Part shown: piece by piece, positions 59,689 to 64,000 of the stretch | How the letters are laid out: each line of letters starts with the position of its first letter | How positions within the stretch are numbered: the first letter of the stretch is position 1 | Origin: Sporosarcina aquimarina | GTDB taxonomy: Bacteria > Bacillota > Bacilli > Bacillales_A > Planococcaceae | Length of the DNA stretch: 64,000 nt | Reading direction: 5' to 3' | Assembly (NCBI RefSeq): GCF_023715615.1 | Contig: NZ_JAMBOM010000003.1 | Coordinates: forward strand, 62,001 to 126,000 | Program-made: the position numbers and the translations under genes | The notes under the pieces: model-generated | Databases searched by the model: none | The model's input: only the letters and a program-made list of their open reading frames with translations | Told to the model about the DNA's origin: nothing

Positions 59689-60888
59689 TTAATTGATATT
59701 GGTAAAACGCCAATACTGATACGCCGTAACCCCACTCATATAAGCAAGTCCTTCACTTCTGCTTTGATGAACAGGGATCCATCGATTGGTTTCCCCTTTT
59801 CTTAAGTAGATTTCATGATTCGGTGACTGGTCATGAAAACCAGTCATATCATACGTTCCATTCCTTCGCAGGACCGCTTGGACTTCATAATTTATATCTG
59901 GAGCTGTCGTCAATGGATTGCCTACTGCGTGTTCTAAGTTAAATCTTGTTTCATCTCTTCCATAATCAAACTGCTTTAAAATAATCTCTTCATCGGATGC
60001 CGTTGCATGGTCGCGGATTTTTTTATCCAATCCATAGGCAACACTTTCACCTACTCTTTTTGTGAACGTAAGAGGATCCTCCGGGTTGTTTGTATGGATT
60101 TCAATGTCAACAAAAGTTCGAAAGGCATCGGACTCCGGGTCAAATTGTCGATCATCGCCTTTAAAATACCGATTAGGAGATAGTACATTCGGGTTTTCAA
60201 CTAGATCGGCCTCAAGAAACGTTTTGTATCTGAAGTTCCATTGGTTGACGGTAGCTGGTTTTTGATAATCATAAATTGAAGTCAACAACGCAGAGGGGCT
60301 ATTAATAGATTTCATCATCGTGAACCCTTCAATGTAGGCTGGTTTTTCCTTGTCTTTAGGTAAAAACAATCCCAATGCTTTGGCGATGAAAGATCTCGCA
60401 TTGTTGAAGGTCACTTCAGATTGAACAATAGACCTCTCACAATAGATCGCGTACGTAATTGGTTCATCCATCGTAAAGTCCCTGTCGATAAATCGATTGG
60501 AATCCACCTGGTCTAGTTGTTCCCCATTGCGATAAATGATATACGTCTCTGTGTCACTCAAACGTTCCCAGGATAATGCAATTTGTGTTCTAGCAATAAT
60601 TGTCGTCGTGACCAGGGACTGAAGAGGATTACTTTTGTTTTTCTCCATGGAAAATGTGGAGGTCTGCATGACGACCACGTCCTTCACCTCATCATTTACA
60701 TGTCGTTCGATTGTATATTTATAAAACGTGTCCGCTAAAAGATCAGTATCTTGAAAATCAGGGGATGTACCTTCATAAATGTGCTCGCCGTCTTTATACA
60801 CGTGGTACATTCCACCTGCATCATCCCATTCAAATGCAATTCGACCAACTTCATGGGTGACAGATGTGATTTCAAAGCGATCCGGCAT
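59689..60888 (-). CDS. DUF3238-like protein with fibronectin-type N-terminal modules
   Basis: The 399-residue protein has two fibronectin III-like modules at the N terminus (about 3-80 with FEWDDAGGMYHVYKDGEHIY and 92-165 with LSWERLSDTETYIIYRNGE), and a C-terminal domain (about 210-399) with FVDIEIHTNNPEDPLTF and EIYLRKGETNRWIPV, resembling DUF3238. I see no signal peptide. Function is unknown. The start is the second ATG (60888), where GGAGG is at proper distance; the first ATG is only 2 bases from it. Confidence 0.75.
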   Translation of the reverse strand: MPDRFEITSVTHEVGRIAFEWDDAGGMYHVYKDGEHIYEGTSPDFQDTDLLADTFYKYTIERHVNDEVKDVVVMQTSTFSMEKNKSNPLQSLVTTTIIARTQIALSWERLSDTETYIIYRNGEQLDQVDSNRFIDRDFTMDEPITYAIYCERSIVQSEVTFNNARSFIAKALGLFLPKDKEKPAYIEGFTMMKSINSPSALLTSIYDYQKPATVNQWNFRYKTFLEADLVENPNVLSPNRYFKGDDRQFDPESDAFRTFVDIEIHTNNPEDPLTFTKRVGESVAYGLDKKIRDHATASDEEIILKQFDYGRDETRFNLEHAVGNPLTTAPDINYEVQAVLRRNGTYDMTGFHDQSPNHEIYLRKGETNRWIPVHQSRSEGLAYMSGVTAYQYWRFTNIN

Positions 60889-60933
60889 GTACATGGCCTC
60901 CTCTTTTCACGTAGTAGTTGTATTTTGCCCTTA

Positions 60934-60961
60934 TTGCCAATTTTTAAAACTATGATATAGT
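60934..60961 (+). promoter_or_regulatory. Sigma-A promoter of the thiamine operon
   Basis: Plus strand: -35 TTGCCA, 16-base spacer, -10 TATAGT, just before the TPP aptamer. Confidence 0.7.
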
Positions 60962-60985
60962 GAGGGAGAAAACTGAAAACGATTG

Positions 60986-61177
60986 CCCACTGGGGGAGTC
61001 TTTGTAAAAGACTGAGACGCATATAGATATGCGGACCCTTGGAACCTGATCTGGCTCATACCAGCGGAGGGAAGTGGATCGCACATGGACGAGTCTATAT
61101 CTTTGTAGATTCCTTGAAATTTCCTATTACGCGAGCCGCTCCTTCGACTGATGAGTCGATAGGGACGGCTTTTTTTC
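60986..61177 (+). ncRNA. TPP riboswitch (THI element) with terminator
   Basis: The aptamer has GGGGGAGTC, CTGAGACGCATATAGATATGCGGACCCTT, the GAACCTGATCTGG core and ATACCAGCGGAGGGAAGTG (60986-61078). A terminator AGCCGCTCC.TTCGACT / AGTCGA.AGGGACGGCTTTTTTT follows (61134-61177). High thiamine diphosphate should stop transcription before tenA. Confidence 0.96.
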
Positions 61178-61206
61178 GGTTCATTCATCGAAAGGGGCGG
61201 TTTTAA

Positions 61207-61893
61207 ATGACGTTTTGTGAAGAAGTTCGTGAACTTTGTAATGAAAGCTGGGAGGCTAGTTTTAACCATCCATTTGTTCAACACTTGGCAGGTGGAACAC
61301 TACCTGAAAACATTTTCAGATTTTACGTACTTCAGGATTCGTATTACTTGAAGCATTTTGCAAAAGTCCATGCACTGGCTGCTGTTCAAGCAAAAGATTT
61401 AGCGACGACACAACGCTTTGCACAGCATGCGGAAGAAACATGTGGAGCTGAGATTTCGTTGCACGAAGGGTTCTTTGAATTACTCGACGTCACTGATGAG
61501 GTCCTCAACTCGTTTGAGGCAGCGCCAACAGCTTATGCCTATACTTCTCATCTGTACCGAACAGCTATGAATGGGGACATTGCGGATACGCTAGCAGCGC
61601 TACTCCCCTGCTATTGGTTGTATTACGAAATTGGTGAACGATTGAAAAACGCTACGCCAAATCATCCCATTTACGATAAGTGGATTGGGACATACGGATC
61701 CGAATGGTTTGAACAAGCGACCCGCGAACAAATCAACCGCATGAATGAACTGGCGGATTCTGTTTCATTAGAAAAACGTGAAGAACTGAAAGCACACTTT
61801 GTGAAAAGTAGCCATTACGAATTACAGTTCTGGGAAATGGCTTGGACCCAGCAGCAATGGGAAGCCGAATCTAACACCGAGGTAAAGGTATGA
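61207..61893 (+). CDS. tenA: Thiaminase II / aminopyrimidine aminohydrolase TenA
   Basis: The 228-residue helical protein has the TenA segments HPFVQHLAGGTLPENIFRFYVLQD (start region), the active-site Cys in HAEETCGAEI near residue 80, and the EMAW tail. In Bacillota TenA salvages degraded thiamine by hydrolysing aminopyrimidine. It follows the TPP riboswitch and its stop overlaps the thiM start (ATGA). Start ATG has AAAGGGGCGG upstream. Confidence 0.95.
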   Translation: MTFCEEVRELCNESWEASFNHPFVQHLAGGTLPENIFRFYVLQDSYYLKHFAKVHALAAVQAKDLATTQRFAQHAEETCGAEISLHEGFFELLDVTDEVLNSFEAAPTAYAYTSHLYRTAMNGDIADTLAALLPCYWLYYEIGERLKNATPNHPIYDKWIGTYGSEWFEQATREQINRMNELADSVSLEKREELKAHFVKSSHYELQFWEMAWTQQQWEAESNTEVKV

Positions 61894-62699
61894 TACGACA
61901 ACATACCATTCTCACAGACCTGAAACGAGCCAATCCTTTAATACATTGCATTACGAATATTGTGGTGGCTAACTTCCAAGCAAACGGCTTGTTGGCTCTC
62001 GGCGCTTCTCCGATTATGGCGGATTCCTTGGAAGAAGCTGCCGATATCGCTGCAATTTCTTCTTGTACCCTTCTGAATATTGGAACGCTAGATTCGACAA
62101 CTGGCGATTCGATGATTGCGGCTGGAAAGAGTGCAATTCAACAAGGACACCCTCTCGTTCTTGACCCTGTTGGGGCAGGTGCCACTGCGTTTCGTAAGCA
62201 AACTGTGGATTATTTATTAGACACCTTGGATTTCACACTGATCCGAGGAAATGCAGGAGAAATTGCAGCGATTTCTGGTGTTACATGGAATGCCAAAGGC
62301 GTTGACGCCGGAAGTGGTGACGTTGATATTACAAATGCAGCGAAGCTAGTTGCCCGACAGAATAACTGCTTAGTCGCTGTCACAGGCGTAACAGATCTAG
62401 TCACGGATGGCGAGCAAGTAATTCGAATATCAGGTGGACATGAACTTATGTCACTTGTAACCGGTTCAGGGTGCCTCCTCAGTGCAGTGGCTGGAGCGTT
62501 TTTAGCTGTTAGTCATGGGGACGCCCTTCAAACAGTAGCTGAGAGTCTTGCATTCTATAAAAAGTCTGGAGAAATCGCAGCTGAACAGTCATTTGGCCCT
62601 GGCGATTTTGCTATGAACTTCTTAAATACACTTCATTCCATAGAATCTCAAGACGTTACCGATGATCAATTCCAGTACGAACAGGAGGTGATTTCGTGA
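61890..62699 (+). CDS. thiM: Hydroxyethylthiazole kinase
   Basis: The 269-residue ribokinase-like enzyme phosphorylates the thiazole alcohol for thiamine salvage. It has NIVVANFQANGLLALGASPIM at the N terminus, DPVGAGAT near residue 91 and the GSGCLLSA anion-hole motif with the catalytic Cys near 197. thiD starts in its last codons (GTGA), pointing to coupled translation of the salvage branch. Confidence 0.95.
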   Translation: MIRQHTILTDLKRANPLIHCITNIVVANFQANGLLALGASPIMADSLEEAADIAAISSCTLLNIGTLDSTTGDSMIAAGKSAIQQGHPLVLDPVGAGATAFRKQTVDYLLDTLDFTLIRGNAGEIAAISGVTWNAKGVDAGSGDVDITNAAKLVARQNNCLVAVTGVTDLVTDGEQVIRISGGHELMSLVTGSGCLLSAVAGAFLAVSHGDALQTVAESLAFYKKSGEIAAEQSFGPGDFAMNFLNTLHSIESQDVTDDQFQYEQEVIS

Positions 62700-63535
62700 T
62701 ATCAGTAGCGTTAACGATTGCTGGTTCTGATAGCGGTGGCGGTGCTGGCATTCAAGCGGATTTGAAAACGTTTCAGGAACTTGGTGTATTTGGCACGTCA
62801 GCACTGACAGCGATTACCGCGCAAAACACACTTGGCGTGCACGCTGTACAGCCAGTTAATGCAGGGATTGTTGCAGCGCAAATACAAGCAGTACTCACTG
62901 ATTTTTCGGTGAAATCGATTAAGACAGGAATGTTATTCTCTGCTGAAATTATTGAGACAATCGCAAATGAATTAAAGGGATATCCAACAATTCCTTTGGT
63001 CATCGACCCTGTCATGATCGCAAAAGGCGGCGCTTCTTTGTTGCAGAACGAAGCAATTGTAGCATTAAGAAATCACTTACTCCCTGTAGCGACGCTCATT
63101 ACACCGAACATTCCAGAAGCAGAAGTATTGACGGGTCAAACAATTCGTTCAGAAAAGGATATGGTACTCGCTGCGAGTACACTGCTTTCCGTGGGAGCTT
63201 CTGCAGTTCTATTAAAAGGAGGGCACCGTGAAGATGTTCCATATGCGGAAGATTTGTTCATGACTGCAAGTGGAGAGCACTTTTTAATGCGATCCAAACG
63301 GATTGTGACGCAGCATACACACGGAACGGGTTGCACTTTTGCAGCTGCGATTACTGCCGAGTTAGCGAGGGGGCATTCATTGATAGAAGCGGTTGTGACA
63401 GCTAAGAATTTTATTCATGCAGCCATTGAGGATGGAATCGAAATTGGACACGGTCATGGACCTACCAATCACGCAGCATTCCGGAAGAGTGGTCAGTTAA
63501 AGTCTAAGGAGGTAGAACTCATTGAGAGACATTGA
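62696..63535 (+). CDS. thiD: Hydroxymethylpyrimidine/phosphomethylpyrimidine kinase
   Basis: The 279-residue kinase begins ISVALTIAGSDSGGGAGIQA and has GVFGTSALTAITAQNT, DPVMIAKGG and the catalytic HGTGCTFAAAITAELA near residues 205-220. It makes HMP diphosphate for ThiE. The start is GTG at 62696, with GGAGGTGATTTC ahead. The thiE start lies inside its last codons (14-base overlap). Confidence 0.95.
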   Translation: MISVALTIAGSDSGGGAGIQADLKTFQELGVFGTSALTAITAQNTLGVHAVQPVNAGIVAAQIQAVLTDFSVKSIKTGMLFSAEIIETIANELKGYPTIPLVIDPVMIAKGGASLLQNEAIVALRNHLLPVATLITPNIPEAEVLTGQTIRSEKDMVLAASTLLSVGASAVLLKGGHREDVPYAEDLFMTASGEHFLMRSKRIVTQHTHGTGCTFAAAITAELARGHSLIEAVVTAKNFIHAAIEDGIEIGHGHGPTNHAAFRKSGQLKSKEVELIERH

Positions 63536-64000
63536 CTTGCGTGTGTATTTTATTATGGGTTCGTTTAATGCACCCAACGGGGATCCCTTAAAAGTACTTG
63601 AACAAGCGTTACACGGAGGGATTACGTGCTTTCAGTTACGCGAAAAAGGACCGGATGCGTTGCAAGGGATTGAAAAACTGGCATTCGCAAAAAGTTGTCA
63701 GCAATTATGTAAGGCATTTGGCGTCCCATTCGTTGTGAATGATGATGTGGAGCTTGCAATTCTGATTGACGCTGATGGTGTACACGTCGGTCAAGACGAT
63801 TTATCTGCATCTGTAGTACGCAGTAAAATCGGTAAAGAGAAATTGTTAGGGGTTTCGGTACATTCCGTTGTAGAAGCAACCATCGCTCTTGCTGCTGGTG
63901 CAGACTACATAGGGATGGGACCCATTTATCAAACCGTTTCCAAATCAGACGCAAAGCCTGTGTCAGGAACTTCAAGAATTTCAGAAGTGGCTGCAATCTT
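63522..64000 (+). CDS. thiE: Thiamine-phosphate synthase, N-terminal part (cut by window end)
   Basis: The frame starts TTG at 63522 with AAGGAGG nine bases ahead and reads LRDIDLRVYFIMGSFNAPNG, then GGITCFQLREKGPDA, FVVNDDVELA, GVHVGQDDL and YIGMGPIYQT, the ThiE TIM-barrel pattern. It joins HMP diphosphate and thiazole phosphate to thiamine phosphate. About 159 codons are present; the last 50 or so are beyond the window. It completes the salvage operon tenA-thiM-thiD-thiE. Confidence 0.95.
   Translation, partial: MRDIDLRVYFIMGSFNAPNGDPLKVLEQALHGGITCFQLREKGPDALQGIEKLAFAKSCQQLCKAFGVPFVVNDDVELAILIDADGVHVGQDDLSASVVRSKIGKEKLLGVSVHSVVEATIALAAGADYIGMGPIYQTVSKSDAKPVSGTSRISEVAAI

Overview
The window comes from a low-to-mid GC, endospore-forming Bacillota, most likely the Planococcaceae (Sporosarcina-like). 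Three things support this: the B. subtilis-type gene order from ctsR to rplX, AGGAGG ribosome sites with many GTG and TTG starts, and sporulation genes (sigH and a CotD-type coat gene). The species assignment is inference. No tRNA, rRNA or CRISPR locus was seen.

Layout. (1) 1-5760, minus: S10 operon from rpsJ to the cut-off rplX, with its own sigma-A promoter. (2) 5761-6683: a roughly 1 kb gap holding a 20-bp phased repeat array and the tuf terminator. (3) 6684-11471: tuf, fusA, rpsG, rpsL, rplGB. (4) 11474-24184: rpoC, rpoB, a methyltransferase gene, rplL, rplJ, rplA, rplK, nusG, secE, rpmG, sigH, with clear promoters, an L10 leader and several internal terminator-like hairpins. (5) 24189-28267: rae1, rlmB, mrnC, cysS, cysE behind a cysteine T-box. 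(6) 28275-33605: gltX, ispF, ispD, yacL, radA; disA is not present between radA and yacL. (7) 33687-38508: the CtsR regulon operon clpC, mcsB, mcsA, ctsR, with CtsR boxes before both ctsR and clpC. Genes up to here are on the minus strand.

From 38.5 kb the window turns into accessory and metabolic genes on both strands: a GNAT protein, an unknown membrane protein, bioY under a BirA operator, a SAM-I riboswitch ahead of yitJ-metH, a cotD-like gene, a 1.05 kb GC-rich satellite (102-bp unit), a NERD/zinc-ribbon protein, a DCC thiol oxidoreductase, a DUF779-aldehyde dehydrogenase pair with a cre site, htrA with a CssRS-like two-component system, a SulP transporter with a UspA protein, a WrbA-like flavoprotein, a DUF3238-like protein, and a TPP riboswitch controlling tenA-thiM-thiD-thiE (cut by the window end).

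The most unusual content is the pair of intergenic arrays (about 6.25-6.51 kb and 48.2-49.27 kb). Both are built from units of about 20-21 bp, two helical turns, and both carry a GCAYTYTC-like core at the same place in the unit although the rest of the unit differs. They look like two members of one family of phased repeats that I cannot name. Further points are terminator-like hairpins between rpoB and rpoC and between secE and nusG, an unusual nusG start region, a folded rpoB leader, and a Leu in McsB where the first Arg of the RDxxRA motif is expected.
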